17,367 nucleotides of DNA from Flavobacteriales bacterium CG_4_9_14_3_um_filter_32_8 (GCA_002790175.1 PFUQ01000143.1:1-17367), one strand, 5' to 3'. Numbered from the stretch's first letter, positions 1 through 7,052 are shown. Notes: generated by a model not told the origin, from the sequence alone. Program-made: numbers and translations.

Positions 1-792
1 TGGATTTGAGGTATTGGTAGAAGCTTCTTCCCAAAAGATACCACTATTTCTTGCCACGGAATAGGCAATAAACACTATTATCTTTTCATCATTAGTTAAA
101 TCATTTCTCACCGCTAAAGAGTTCTCCAATCCTTTAATACTATTAGTAATGGATGTCGTATTTGGAGCAGTTATTATTTTATCAAATAAATTATCAAGTA
201 ATTGCACTTGTTTTGTTGTCAAGGAGTGATTGCCTAGTATTGCAGAAGTGACACTTCTGTTAATTTGAGTAAAGTCAATATTTAAAATTAGTTTTGTATT
301 ATCTTGAACTTCAATAAATGATAATAGTGCTGTGCTACCTGTTTTTTCTTTTATTACCTCTTGAATAATTCCATACATTACTTCAGGAGTTATGTCAGGG
401 AAATGTGAATCTTGTCCTACAGCCTCCAATACTAAATTATGATTTACTCCTACAAATTCATAAGGATTAACTAACCCCGAGTTATTATTAGGTTCATTAT
501 TAGTTTCTTTAAATGCAAAAATAGTTTGATTTAAATTAGGTTTCACAACTTTTGCTTGTTCTTCATTTTGATTATTATTAAAATCAAGATTAACAAGTTC
601 GTTAGCAATTAACAATCCTTGTTGATAAAGAGTTGTTTTATACAAATATCCCGTCGACAGTTCGTTAATTGTTGCAATATCTTTGTTACCTATAGAGACA
701 ACCCCTAGAACTGTCGCTTCATGTAAATTTTGAGCTTTTCCACTTAGGTAAGCTACAATTACAATTGTTAATAATAATACTGTTTTTTTCAT
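1..792 (-). CDS. Secreted protein of unknown function, 3' end missing
   Basis: An open frame runs from an ATG at 792 to the left edge without a stop, giving 264 visible residues; the C-terminus lies outside the window. The start MKKTVLLLTIVIVAYLSGKA followed by QN is a clear Sec signal peptide with the A-Q junction common in Bacteroidota, so the product is probably periplasmic or exported. An Asn-rich linker sits at about residues 66-106, followed by a short motif NPYEFVGVNHN at residues 109-119, which resembles a pattern I have seen in uncharacterised Bacteroidota proteins (recollection, not verified). I do not recognise the family and assign no function. It diverges from a small HTH regulator gene, and the intergenic palindrome overlaps its likely promoter, so it may be that regulator's target. 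Confidence 0.8.
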   Translation of the reverse strand, partial: MKKTVLLLTIVIVAYLSGKAQNLHEATVLGVVSIGNKDIATINELSTGYLYKTTLYQQGLLIANELVNLDFNNNQNEEQAKVVKPNLNQTIFAFKETNNEPNNNSGLVNPYEFVGVNHNLVLEAVGQDSHFPDITPEVMYGIIQEVIKEKTGSTALLSFIEVQDNTKLILNIDFTQINRSVTSAILGNHSLTTKQVQLLDNLFDKIITAPNTTSITNSIKGLENSLAVRNDLTNDEKIIVFIAYSVARNSGIFWEEASTNTSNP

Positions 793-842
793 AATAATTG
801 ATTTTAGTTAATAATTCCCAAAATTGGGTTGTTAGTATTTTG

Positions 843-875
843 CTAATATAAGTTAAAAAAATAAACATAGGCAAA
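843..875 (-). promoter_or_regulatory. Possible promoter of the secreted-protein gene
   Basis: On the minus strand TTTG (875-872) is followed after 21 bases by TATATTAG (850-843). This fits the Bacteroidota pattern of TTTG, 17-23 bases, TAnnTTTG with one mismatch in the second box. The implied leader to the ATG at 792 is about 45 bases and contains CCCAA-AA-TTGGG (817-828). The first box lies inside the 867-884 palindrome. Pattern match only. Confidence 0.4.
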
Positions 876-884
876 TTTGCCTAT
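867..884. promoter_or_regulatory. 18-bp perfect palindrome, likely HTH operator
   Basis: The sequence ATAGGCAAATTTGCCTAT is a perfect inverted repeat with no spacer. It lies 36 bases before the HTH gene start and overlaps the possible -33 box of the divergent secreted-protein gene. Small XRE/Cro-type proteins usually bind such symmetric sites as dimers, so this is the natural candidate operator for autoregulation and control of the divergent gene. That it is perfect, short and centred in the gap is seen; that it binds this regulator is inferred. I saw no second copy in the window. Confidence 0.6.
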
Positions 885-920
885 AATATTTTTTTAAATC
901 AATATCACCTTTGTTTTAAG

Positions 921-1142
921 GTGGATACAGAAAAGAAACACTTCATTATAAAGTTCGGAAAGAATTTACAGCGAATTAGAATTGAAAAAAAACTTACTCA
1001 ATCTCAATTAGCTGCTGATTCGAACGTAGAAATTTCGCAAATAAGCAGGATAGAAAGAGGTGTGCTAAATACTTCGATAGGAAATATTTATACTATTTCA
1101 AAGGCACTCGATATAACAGTAGATGAACTTTTTAAGATTTAA
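921..1142 (+). CDS. Small XRE/Cro-type HTH transcriptional regulator
   Basis: A 73-residue protein that is almost entirely one HTH_3 domain (about residues 10-70). The recognition segment contains LTQSQLAADSNVEISQISRIERG-like features: Q-x-x-L-A, a short turn, then S-x-I-S-R-I-E-R-G. The C-terminus ends in the family-typical V-D-E-L-F. There is no extra sensor or peptidase domain, so it probably acts as a simple dimeric DNA-binding repressor. The only start placing the whole domain in frame is GTG at 921; the upstream frame stays open to 852 but holds no ATG. Upstream is an 18-bp palindrome and a divergent secreted-protein gene. A decayed copy of its last 14 codons lies at 1729-1773. An antitoxin role is possible, but no toxin-like partner is seen beside it. 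Confidence 0.85.
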   Translation: MDTEKKHFIIKFGKNLQRIRIEKKLTQSQLAADSNVEISQISRIERGVLNTSIGNIYTISKALDITVDELFKI

Positions 1143-1173
1143 TAGCCTTTGATTCTATAGTATCCAATTTACT
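1091..1173. repeat. Direct repeat, copy A (HTH 3' end + lipoprotein 3' ghost)
   Basis: This segment aligns with 1731-1809. The first 40 bases align without gaps at 34 matches; the rest aligns at 35 of 39 with four single-base gap columns. Copy A covers the last codons of the HTH gene, its stop, and a minus-strand ghost of the lipoprotein C-terminus (S-K-L-D-T-I-E, where the lipoprotein has S-K-L-A-S-I-E). The stop codon of the 158-residue secreted-protein gene lies at its right end. Confidence 0.8.
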
Positions 1174-1648
1174 AATTACAAGTAATAATTTCGATTTTCC
1201 AACCTTCCTCCAAATCAATGTTTTTATCGAATACTTTATCTGTGTTGGCATTCTCTATCGCTTTTAATGCTACTCCAGATGTTAGTATGGTGGAAGCTAC
1301 TATCAAAATTGTCTTTGCTGTTCCTCCTATTACTTTTGCTATTTTTTTATAGCCAATTATTTTAAACTCATTGATGTTGTAACTTGTAACTTTAAAATTA
1401 GTTGCACCATCTGCAAACAGTCCTGGAGGGGAGTATTGTTCAATTAAAATACTATCTGGAGATATTTTAATAATTTTTCCTTTTTCCAAAACTGTTTCAT
1501 TGAATAGTAAAAATGAAATTTCTTTTCCTTCTTTAACGGATAAAGATTTTTTATCTTTCTTTGAAAATTGTAAACAAAAATGAACTTCTTGAGCTTTAGA
1601 TGGTACAGAAATCGAAAACAAAAATAGGATAATAATCATTTTTTTCAT
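1172..1648 (-). CDS. Small secreted protein of unknown function
   Basis: A 158-residue product. The start MKKMIIILFLFSISVPSKA followed by QE is a signal peptide with the A-Q junction. A second hydrophobic stretch at about residues 110-130 (TAKTILIVASTILTSGVALKA) could be a membrane segment or an amphipathic helix of a membrane-active protein. The middle part (about 35-105) is beta-rich with alternating lysines, and resembles the small 'response to internal signal, SPDSILI' style beta proteins common in Bacteroidota, but I cannot name the family. It is convergent with the HTH gene. It lies between two copies of a direct repeat, so it may have been inserted there or left behind by a rearrangement. 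Confidence 0.75.
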   Translation of the reverse strand: MKKMIIILFLFSISVPSKAQEVHFCLQFSKKDKKSLSVKEGKEISFLLFNETVLEKGKIIKISPDSILIEQYSPPGLFADGATNFKVTSYNINEFKIIGYKKIAKVIGGTAKTILIVASTILTSGVALKAIENANTDKVFDKNIDLEEGWKIEIITCN

Positions 1649-1728
1649 CTATTATTTGTTGTGCTAGATTCAACTAATACGTGCAATAGCTTGGTTAAAA
1701 TCATTTAAAATACTTTAACAAGAATAAC

Positions 1729-1773
1729 TATACCATTTCAAAGTTACTTGATATAAGGGTAGATGAACTTTAA
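1729..1773 (+). pseudogene. Remnant of an XRE HTH gene (C-terminal codons only)
   Basis: Translated in the frame matching the intact HTH gene, this gives YTISKLLDIRVDEL then a stop, against YTISKALDITVDEL in the intact gene. Weaker similarity continues upstream to about 1700, but the rest of the domain is gone. It ends 13 bases before the stop codon of the convergent lipoprotein gene, the relation the intact HTH gene has to its own ghost copy of that gene. It has no start and no complete domain, so it is non-functional. Confidence 0.75.
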
Positions 1774-1809
1774 AATTTAATAGCTTTATTCTATCGAAGC
1801 CAATTTACT
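1731..1809. repeat. Direct repeat, copy B
   Basis: Partner of the repeat at 1091-1173, 640 bases downstream in the same orientation. It carries the HTH remnant and the true 3' end of the lipoprotein gene. Together the two copies bracket the 158-residue secreted-protein gene. Identity ends near 1809, where the lipoprotein reading frame continues alone. Confidence 0.8.
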
Positions 1810-2421
1810 CAAATCCATCGATTTAGCAACTTCTTTTAAAAATTCGCAATCTTTTTGATTATTACCTTCAATGGTTAACAAAAAACGGTCTCCAAGTCCT
1901 AAAACAACACTGGCATCTTTTTGTTTTTTTCTTAAAGATTCCCAACCGTTAATATTTTCGCCTAAATTAATGCTTTGTCCTAATTCTTCGCTGGTATCAA
2001 TTTTAAATCCGCTAGCCCACATTGCTGTAGCCACTGAATACATACTGTAAGCCGCATTGTAATCTAACAAAATAATCTTAATTCGATCTCCTTTATCATT
2101 TTCAAATCTAACTTCAGCCGAAGAATAAGACATCTCCCCCATATCCATAGAAGCACCCTTTGGTTCTTTAGCTATTTCATAACCACTTACACTTTCTGGT
2201 AAAAATTTTATTAATTCTTCATAGTGAATGGCTTTTGCATTTTTATGGTCTTTCGCTTTCTTTTCCATCTTTTCTGCATTTTCTTTCATGTTTTCACCCA
2301 TTTTCATCAATGCTCCGAGTGGATTTTTTTCAACGTCAATATTTTCTTCTTTTTTGTCGCCACCGCAAGAAGTGAATAACATTATTGGAAAAGCTACTAC
2401 TAAAAGTGATAATTTTTTCAT
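1786..2421 (-). CDS. Lipoprotein of unknown function
   Basis: A 211-residue product. The signal sequence ends in the lipobox F-T-S-C with the lipidated cysteine at residue 19. It is followed by G-G-D-K-K-E-E; a K-(D/E)2 patch just after the cysteine acts as a surface-export signal for lipoproteins in some Flavobacteriia, so surface display is possible (inference). Residues about 35-65 form a charged, Lys/Glu-rich helix likely to be a coiled coil. The remainder is a compact alpha/beta domain with a conserved-looking core around D-Y-N-A-A-Y-S and L-G-L-G-D-R-F. I do not recognise the family. It follows the pyrE and SRPBCC genes on the same strand, 59 bases after the latter, and could be co-transcribed with them. 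Confidence 0.8.
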   Translation of the reverse strand: MKKLSLLVVAFPIMLFTSCGGDKKEENIDVEKNPLGALMKMGENMKENAEKMEKKAKDHKNAKAIHYEELIKFLPESVSGYEIAKEPKGASMDMGEMSYSSAEVRFENDKGDRIKIILLDYNAAYSMYSVATAMWASGFKIDTSEELGQSINLGENINGWESLRKKQKDASVVLGLGDRFLLTIEGNNQKDCEFLKEVAKSMDLSKLASIE

Positions 2422-2480
2422 GAGTTCAGGTTTTAACTATTTCGGATTAAATTTAAAATAAATTTCTTAACTGAAAAGAA

Positions 2481-2885
2481 TTATGCGGAATAAATTTTTG
2501 TAAGTTGGTGAATTAAATAATTAAAAAACTCTGTTAAAGGTTTCCCTAACATTAGTTTCATAAAAGGATTTACATCTCCATCAAAGGCAAGATATGCCTC
2601 GCTTGAAGTCGAAGTTTTTTCGGCAATGTAAATGTTTAATGAAAATTTGATAGGAGTTTTTCCGAATGAATCGAGATAAATTAAGGAGTTAGGAGTTGAC
2701 GCAACACGTTTTAATTGGATAGTTCCCATATTCTTTATTTTAAAAGTACAGGTTTCGTTGGTTGCTTCCCAGTCTTCAATTTTATCTTTAGGTAATAATT
2801 TTTCAAAATTACTCATGTTGGATAGAAAATTAAAGACTATCTCTGGAGCAGCATTGATGAGTTGATGGTTAGTTTCTATTTTCAA
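2481..2885 (-). CDS. SRPBCC (START-like) fold protein
   Basis: A 134-residue cytoplasmic protein. Its start M-K-I-E-T-N-H-Q-L-I-N-A-A-P-E-I-V-F-N-F-L-S-N, with the A-P-E-x-V-F-x-F helix, is typical of the polyketide-cyclase/Bet v 1-like ligand-binding fold. The body alternates beta strands, and a long C-terminal helix (about 108-132) closes the cavity as in the family. The ligand is unknown. It lies 9 bases after pyrE on the same strand, a neighbourhood I associate with Bacteroidota, though the fold says nothing direct about pyrimidine synthesis. Fold assignment is fairly secure; function is open. Confidence 0.75.
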   Translation of the reverse strand: MKIETNHQLINAAPEIVFNFLSNMSNFEKLLPKDKIEDWEATNETCTFKIKNMGTIQLKRVASTPNSLIYLDSFGKTPIKFSLNIYIAEKTSTSSEAYLAFDGDVNPFMKLMLGKPLTEFFNYLIHQLTKIYSA

Positions 2886-2894
2886 TTTAAACGA

Positions 2895-3554
2895 TTATTT
2901 ATTATTTTTTAGGGTTGGAGTCCATTGATGAGGGTTTTTTCTCCATTCAGCTAATGATTCAATATCTGAATTAGAGATATAATTAGTATTGGCAGCAACT
3001 TCAATCAACGTATTATAATCACTTAAGGTAATTAACTTACATTTTTTTTTCTTGAAGTTTGTTTCTGCTAATTCAAAACCATAGGTAAAAATAGCAACCA
3101 TACCCAAAACATTGGATTCATTTTCTATGAGTGCATCAACTGCATTTAAACTACTAGTTCCTGTGGAAATTAAATCTTCAACTACCACCACATTTTGACC
3201 TTTTAAAATATCTCCCTCAATTAAATTCTGCATTCCATGCTCTTTAGCAGCAGACCTGATATATGCAAAAGGTAAACCCATTGCTTCGGCAACTAATGCT
3301 CCATGAGCAATTCCTCCAGTGGCAACTCCTGCAATAACATCAACATTTGGAAAATGTTTAGTTATTGCATCAACTAATTGTTGACGAATATATGTTCGTA
3401 CTATTGGATAGGATAAAGCCTTCCTGTTGTCACAATAAATAGGTGAATTCCATCCAGATGCCCATTGAAAAGGGCTTGTAGGATTCAATTTAATAGCTTT
3501 AATTTGTAGTAGTGATTCAGCTATTTTTATAGCCGATTCTTTGTTTAAAATCAT
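2895..3554 (-). CDS. pyrE: Orotate phosphoribosyltransferase
   Basis: Transfers phosphoribosyl from PRPP to orotate, giving orotidine 5'-phosphate in de novo pyrimidine synthesis; cytoplasmic and active as a dimer. The 219-residue length is normal. The PRPP-binding motif VVVVEDLISTGTSS is at 122-135, with acidic residues E126 and D127. The N-terminal substrate region F-Q-W-A-S-G-W-N-S-P-I-Y-C-D is at about 29-42. The flexible-loop region includes A-A-K-E-H-G at about 102-107. It is the first gene of a likely minus-strand unit with the SRPBCC and lipoprotein genes, and its start lies only 8 bases from the ATG of the divergent Nudix gene. Confidence 0.95.
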   Translation of the reverse strand: MILNKESAIKIAESLLQIKAIKLNPTSPFQWASGWNSPIYCDNRKALSYPIVRTYIRQQLVDAITKHFPNVDVIAGVATGGIAHGALVAEAMGLPFAYIRSAAKEHGMQNLIEGDILKGQNVVVVEDLISTGTSSLNAVDALIENESNVLGMVAIFTYGFELAETNFKKKKCKLITLSDYNTLIEVAANTNYISNSDIESLAEWRKNPHQWTPTLKNNK

Positions 3555-3559
3555 AGGTG

Positions 3560-3567
3560 CAAATGTA
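3560..3567 (-). promoter_or_regulatory. Possible -7 box of pyrE, overlapping the Nudix start
   Basis: The minus strand reads TACATTTG, an exact TAnnTTTG match, ending five bases before the pyrE ATG. No good TTTG box is seen 17-23 bases further upstream. If real, the pyrE mRNA would be nearly leaderless, and the box would cover the ATG (3563) of the divergent Nudix gene. Confidence 0.35.
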
Positions 3568-4174
3568 TAAAGTTTTTATAAATGAGAAGATAATTTGTTT
3601 TACAAATAATGCTAAAAATTATAATCATTTTTATAATTGCGTGGTATTGAAGTTTTTTAACACCACTATTACACCATTTCTTCTTGATTTATTATCACAT
3701 GGTCGTAAAATTGAAGTTATAGTTGTTTCTGTTGACGATTACGAAGCAGCTTTCACCCAATTTCAATCTCAGTTTAAAATGATATTTGCTGCAGGTGGAA
3801 TTGTAACTAATGCCAAAGGAAAAAAATTATTTATTTATCGATTGGATAAATGGGATTTACCAAAAGGTAAAATTGAGAAAGGTGAAGATACTAGATCAGC
3901 TGCCATTCGAGAAGTGAATGAAGAATGTGGAGTGACTAATTTGATGATTAAAAAAGAATTTCCTCCAACTTATCATATTTATACGATTAAAAATGAGCTA
4001 GTTTTAAAACAAACGAGTTGGTTTGAGATGGAGAGTAGTTTTGAGGGTGAATTAATTCCTCAAATTGAGGAAAACATTACCAAAGCTGAATGGCTCAATG
4101 ATGAAGATATTAAAAACAAAGTACTGAAAAATACCTATTCTTCTATAGCAAACTTGTTATCCCAAGTATTTTAG
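3563..4174 (+). CDS. Nudix hydrolase
   Basis: Hydrolyses a nucleoside diphosphate linked to another moiety; the exact substrate cannot be read from sequence. The full Nudix box G-x5-E-x7-R-E-V-N-E-E-C-G-V is present at residues 102-124, so the metal-binding glutamates are intact. A 70-residue N-terminal extension precedes the Nudix fold, and the total is 203 residues. I chose the ATG at 3563 (MYKVFINEK) over the in-frame GTG six bases earlier, because ATG is stronger and no upstream conservation is visible. It diverges from pyrE and ends one base from the stop of the convergent TlpA-like gene. Housekeeping nucleotide clean-up or dinucleotide hydrolysis is plausible. Confidence 0.88.
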   Translation: MYKVFINEKIICFTNNAKNYNHFYNCVVLKFFNTTITPFLLDLLSHGRKIEVIVVSVDDYEAAFTQFQSQFKMIFAAGGIVTNAKGKKLFIYRLDKWDLPKGKIEKGEDTRSAAIREVNEECGVTNLMIKKEFPPTYHIYTIKNELVLKQTSWFEMESSFEGELIPQIEENITKAEWLNDEDIKNKVLKNTYSSIANLLSQVF

Positions 4175-4175
4175 A

Positions 4176-5633
4176 TTAATGGTTATTGACGAGGTCGTAA
4201 AAATCTTTTTCTATATTCTTTTCAGTTGCTCTTTCTGCTGTTCCTCCTGGTCTTCCAGCTGGTGCCTGTATGATTTTAAGATTTTTATCAATTAAAATAT
4301 ATTGAGGAAATGTTGCAATATAATAATCATCCAAAACATGGTTATTATTTCCTTTATGAAGAAAAATCCAAGAATAACTTTCATTTTTATTGATAAATGA
4401 AGTCATTTTATTAAAATCATTGTCTGCACAAATACTGATAAATTGGATTTTATTGCCATATTTTTTATACAAACTTTGCATTATTTTCATTTCTTTTTGA
4501 CTAGGAATACTCCATGTTGTCCAAAAATTAATGTATATGGGTTTTCCTTTAAAACTAGCTAATGAAACTATATCATTGTCTTTATTTTTTAATGAAAAAT
4601 CTGGAGCAAGACTTCCTTTCCCAAATTTTACTTTATTTATTTCTAAAATAATATTAGAAGCAATAATTTTTTGATTAGGATATTTAGAGTTGGTTTTTAT
4701 TTCAGTTAAAATTTTAATAATATTTGCTTTGGCAAAGTATTTATCTTTACTTAATTCAAACAAACCATGTAGAATAAATAGGTTTTTAAATTCATCTTCT
4801 TGTAAAAAAGGGTAAGCATCTAATGCTTTTGAAAGTTCTAAAAAGCTCGATTTATCATTTATTGCCTCAGAAATACTAATTCCCTTAATTTGTAATGTCA
4901 ACTCTTTTAACTCTCCTTTAAAAAAATCCTTAAAAAAGTTAATGTATTCTGGATTGTTATATAAAATTGGCTTTTTGTCTAAGTATTCTAAATATATATT
5001 TGCTTTTGTATTATTACTTTTATTGGTATTGCTAATGATATAAGAAACATCTAACGCATTTTGGGTAGCAGCAATACTGTATTTAATATAATTGGTAACA
5101 AATTCAGAATTTGAATTTTCAACCTCTTGAAGGGTTTTGGTTTTAAATGCCTTTAATTTTGGTTCAATAGAATGGTCTCTTTTTTCAAATAAAACTCTAT
5201 TATCTGCAATAAATTGATCAAATTGTTGATTAAATTTTCTCACTTGTTGATTCAGTTCCATTGGAACTGGAAAATTAAAAATGATAGAAAGTTGTTTATC
5301 ATAGATTCTCCCTTTATTAAAATCTTCATCAAACTTTAAATTGATGTTATAAACTTCACCAGGATGAACAAAGAGCCATGCAGATTTATCCTCTATATTA
5401 ATAAAAACTTTTTTTACATCATCCGCATTAAATTCAAAATAATAAGAACCATTCTCTTCAACTGTTGTAAAACCAACTTGTATTTTTTTATTGCTTACAT
5501 AATCAGCATAATTATATATTGTTATTTCTTTACCTATAAAAGTACTAGCGTTTCCTTTAATTACAACATTGCTTGCAGATAGGTAAACTGTAGAAAAAGA
5601 GAATACTATAATTAATAGTTGGTTTAACCTCAT
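4176..5633 (-). CDS. TlpA-like thioredoxin-fold protein lacking the CxxC cysteines
   Basis: A 485-residue exported protein. A signal peptide (M-R-L-N-Q-L-L-I-I-V-F-S-F...S-A-S) leads into a beta-rich N-terminal domain resembling DUF4369, a helical middle, and a C-terminal TlpA/AhpC-type thioredoxin fold from about residue 340 (A-P-D-F-S-L, then F-K-G-K-P-I-Y-I-N-F-W). Where redox-active relatives have W-C-x-P-C, this one reads W-S-I-P-S at 374-378. Both catalytic cysteines are serines, so thiol-disulfide exchange at this site is impossible. The cis-Pro region (T-F-P-Q-Y-I-L-I) is retained, so the fold is probably intact. I use the ATG at 5633, which starts exactly at the signal peptide, over an in-frame TTG at 5645. 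It lies 13 bases after coaD. A binding or chaperone role is possible. Confidence 0.85.
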   Translation of the reverse strand: MRLNQLLIIVFSFSTVYLSASNVVIKGNASTFIGKEITIYNYADYVSNKKIQVGFTTVEENGSYYFEFNADDVKKVFINIEDKSAWLFVHPGEVYNINLKFDEDFNKGRIYDKQLSIIFNFPVPMELNQQVRKFNQQFDQFIADNRVLFEKRDHSIEPKLKAFKTKTLQEVENSNSEFVTNYIKYSIAATQNALDVSYIISNTNKSNNTKANIYLEYLDKKPILYNNPEYINFFKDFFKGELKELTLQIKGISISEAINDKSSFLELSKALDAYPFLQEDEFKNLFILHGLFELSKDKYFAKANIIKILTEIKTNSKYPNQKIIASNIILEINKVKFGKGSLAPDFSLKNKDNDIVSLASFKGKPIYINFWTTWSIPSQKEMKIMQSLYKKYGNKIQFISICADNDFNKMTSFINKNESYSWIFLHKGNNNHVLDDYYIATFPQYILIDKNLKIIQAPAGRPGGTAERATEKNIEKDFYDLVNNH

Positions 5634-5646
5634 GTGTAAATTCAAC

Positions 5647-6114
5647 CTATTTTTTTAACTTGTTTTTGATTACTGCAGGAACAAATTTACTTACCTCTCC
5701 CCCATGAATCAGTATATCACGAATAATTGTTGAATTTATTGCAGATAGTTCTGGAATCGTTGGTAAAAAAATGGTTTCGATGCCATTATTCATTGCGTTA
5801 TTCATTTGAGCGATAGCGTTTTCATAACTATAATCTGTAACATTTCTAATTCCTCTAAGTATAAATTTAGAATTAACTTGTTTACAAAAGTCTATAGTTA
5901 GTCCAGAATATGTTGTTACTGCAACTGTTGGATTATTACTAAATGTTTGTTTAATAAATTCGATGCGTTGTTCTAAAGTAAAATAATAGTTTTTGAGTGA
6001 ATTTTGACCGATAGCAACAATAATTTTATCAAAAAGTGGTAAAGCCCTTTCAACTATATTTTGATGACCTATGGTAATGGGATCAAATGAACCTGGAAAT
6101 ACAGCTATTTTCAT
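5647..6114 (-). CDS. coaD: Pantetheine-phosphate adenylyltransferase
   Basis: Joins 4'-phosphopantetheine and ATP to give dephospho-CoA, the penultimate step of coenzyme A synthesis, in the cytoplasm. At 155 residues it has the usual length. The nucleotidyltransferase motif P-G-S-F-D-P-I-T-I-G-H is at 7-17, with H17 in the T-x-G-H position. The C-terminal motif I-N-S-T-I-I-R is at 126-132, where relatives usually have S-S-T-x-x-R. The R-G-I-R-N segment that contacts substrate is present. A perfect TATTTTTG box lies 17 bases before its ATG, so it probably leads a two-gene unit with the TlpA-like gene. Confidence 0.96.
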   Translation of the reverse strand: MKIAVFPGSFDPITIGHQNIVERALPLFDKIIVAIGQNSLKNYYFTLEQRIEFIKQTFSNNPTVAVTTYSGLTIDFCKQVNSKFILRGIRNVTDYSYENAIAQMNNAMNNGIETIFLPTIPELSAINSTIIRDILIHGGEVSKFVPAVIKNKLKK

Positions 6115-6131
6115 TTCTTATAATTAGTTAA

Positions 6132-6139
6132 CAAAAATA
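6132..6139 (-). promoter_or_regulatory. Likely -7 promoter box of coaD
   Basis: The minus strand reads TATTTTTG, an exact TAnnTTTG match, 17 bases before the coaD ATG. The same octamer at nearly the same distance precedes the genes starting at 7052 and 13356. No clear -33 box is seen. Confidence 0.5.
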
Positions 6140-6161
6140 AGCAAATCTTATTCAGCTTATT

Positions 6162-7052
6162 TTATTCTAAATTAAATCGATAAATTAAACGAATTTGAAA
6201 AATCAATCCATCTTTAAAATCAGGGTTTAAAACTGTTCTATGGTCGCCAAAACGGAAAGAAGAAATACCCATATCAATTTTTTCATTTTCATGATAAACT
6301 CGATAGCTTCTACCAATAGAATATCCAGTTTTAGTTTGAATGAGTAAACTTTTATTAATATTGAATTGTAGATAACCGAAAATTTCGTTTGTTTTTTTAA
6401 CGACATAAGTATAATCATTTTCTAAGTAAAAACTTTTAACACCCGCAGTAAAATTAGTTCCAATAATTAACCAATTTTTTAATTTGTAATTCACGTCTGC
6501 CCAAATGGGTAAAGTTAAATTGGCTTCCAATTTATCGTTTTTACTTTTGTAATAAAGCCCAAGTAAAGGCACAAAAAAAGCCCCAAACAACTCATTATTA
6601 TAATAAAGTCCAACATTGTATTTGAGGTTATCATTTTTATTATACTTCATTAAAATTAAGCCACCCAACTGAAAATCTTTGGCAGTAATTTTTTCAAAAT
6701 TGGAAGATAATTTTGGAAGCAATAGGTAAGTTCCATTCCATTTTTCGGAATGATTTCTGTTTAACCCAATCTTAAGATTTATAGTTGAAATGGTTGTGAA
6801 ATCGGCTAAAGGATGAATTTTTAATTTTATTTGTTCAAGTATTAATCCTGATAAAACTACATTTTTATTATTGAGTTGGATGGGAAAAGTAATGTCAGCA
6901 CCAAATTCTTCAATATTTGTAGTTCCTCCAATGCTATCAAATTTATTTTGTGGTGTATTAGAATAATGGAATTTTGCTAAATCGATATAATTTTGAGAAA
7001 AAAATATAGCGTGATAAAAAAGAGAAAAGAATAAAAATAATATTAACCTCAT
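6162..7052 (-). CDS. Outer-membrane beta-barrel-like protein (DUF6268-like)
   Basis: A 296-residue exported protein with a hydrophobic signal sequence (M-R-L-I-L-F-L-F-F-S-L-F-Y...F-S) ending before Q-N-Y. The mature part is a run of alternating hydrophobic strands and short turns, for example L-K-Y-N-V-G-L-Y-Y-N-N-E-L-F-G and L-P-I-W-A-D-V-N-Y-K-L. It ends in an aromatic-rich strand, Q-I-R-L-I-Y-R-F-N, as outer-membrane barrels do. From memory the pattern resembles the DUF6268 family; that is a judgement, not a search result. No substrate can be assigned. It has its own promoter-like sequence and lies 47 bases before coaD on the same strand. Confidence 0.7.
   Translation of the reverse strand: MRLILFLFFSLFYHAIFFSQNYIDLAKFHYSNTPQNKFDSIGGTTNIEEFGADITFPIQLNNKNVVLSGLILEQIKLKIHPLADFTTISTINLKIGLNRNHSEKWNGTYLLLPKLSSNFEKITAKDFQLGGLILMKYNKNDNLKYNVGLYYNNELFGAFFVPLLGLYYKSKNDKLEANLTLPIWADVNYKLKNWLIIGTNFTAGVKSFYLENDYTYVVKKTNEIFGYLQFNINKSLLIQTKTGYSIGRSYRVYHENEKIDMGISSFRFGDHRTVLNPDFKDGLIFQIRLIYRFNLE

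Noticed and set aside
817..828. CCCAA-AA-TTGGG as a terminator or riboswitch
   Set aside because: The loop is only two bases and the arms five; too small for a stable RNA hairpin. At most a minor operator.
921..1648. Toxin-antitoxin pair (HTH protein plus 158-residue protein)
   Set aside because: The two genes are convergent rather than co-transcribed, and the second has a signal peptide, so the usual layout is absent.
2228..2461. 77-codon plus-strand frame
   Set aside because: Antisense to the lipoprotein coiled coil; its Phe/Ser repetition is the mirror of Lys/Glu codons.
5634..5645. Longer TlpA-like protein starting at TTG 5645
   Set aside because: It would put four extra residues before a well-formed signal peptide that begins at the ATG at 5633.
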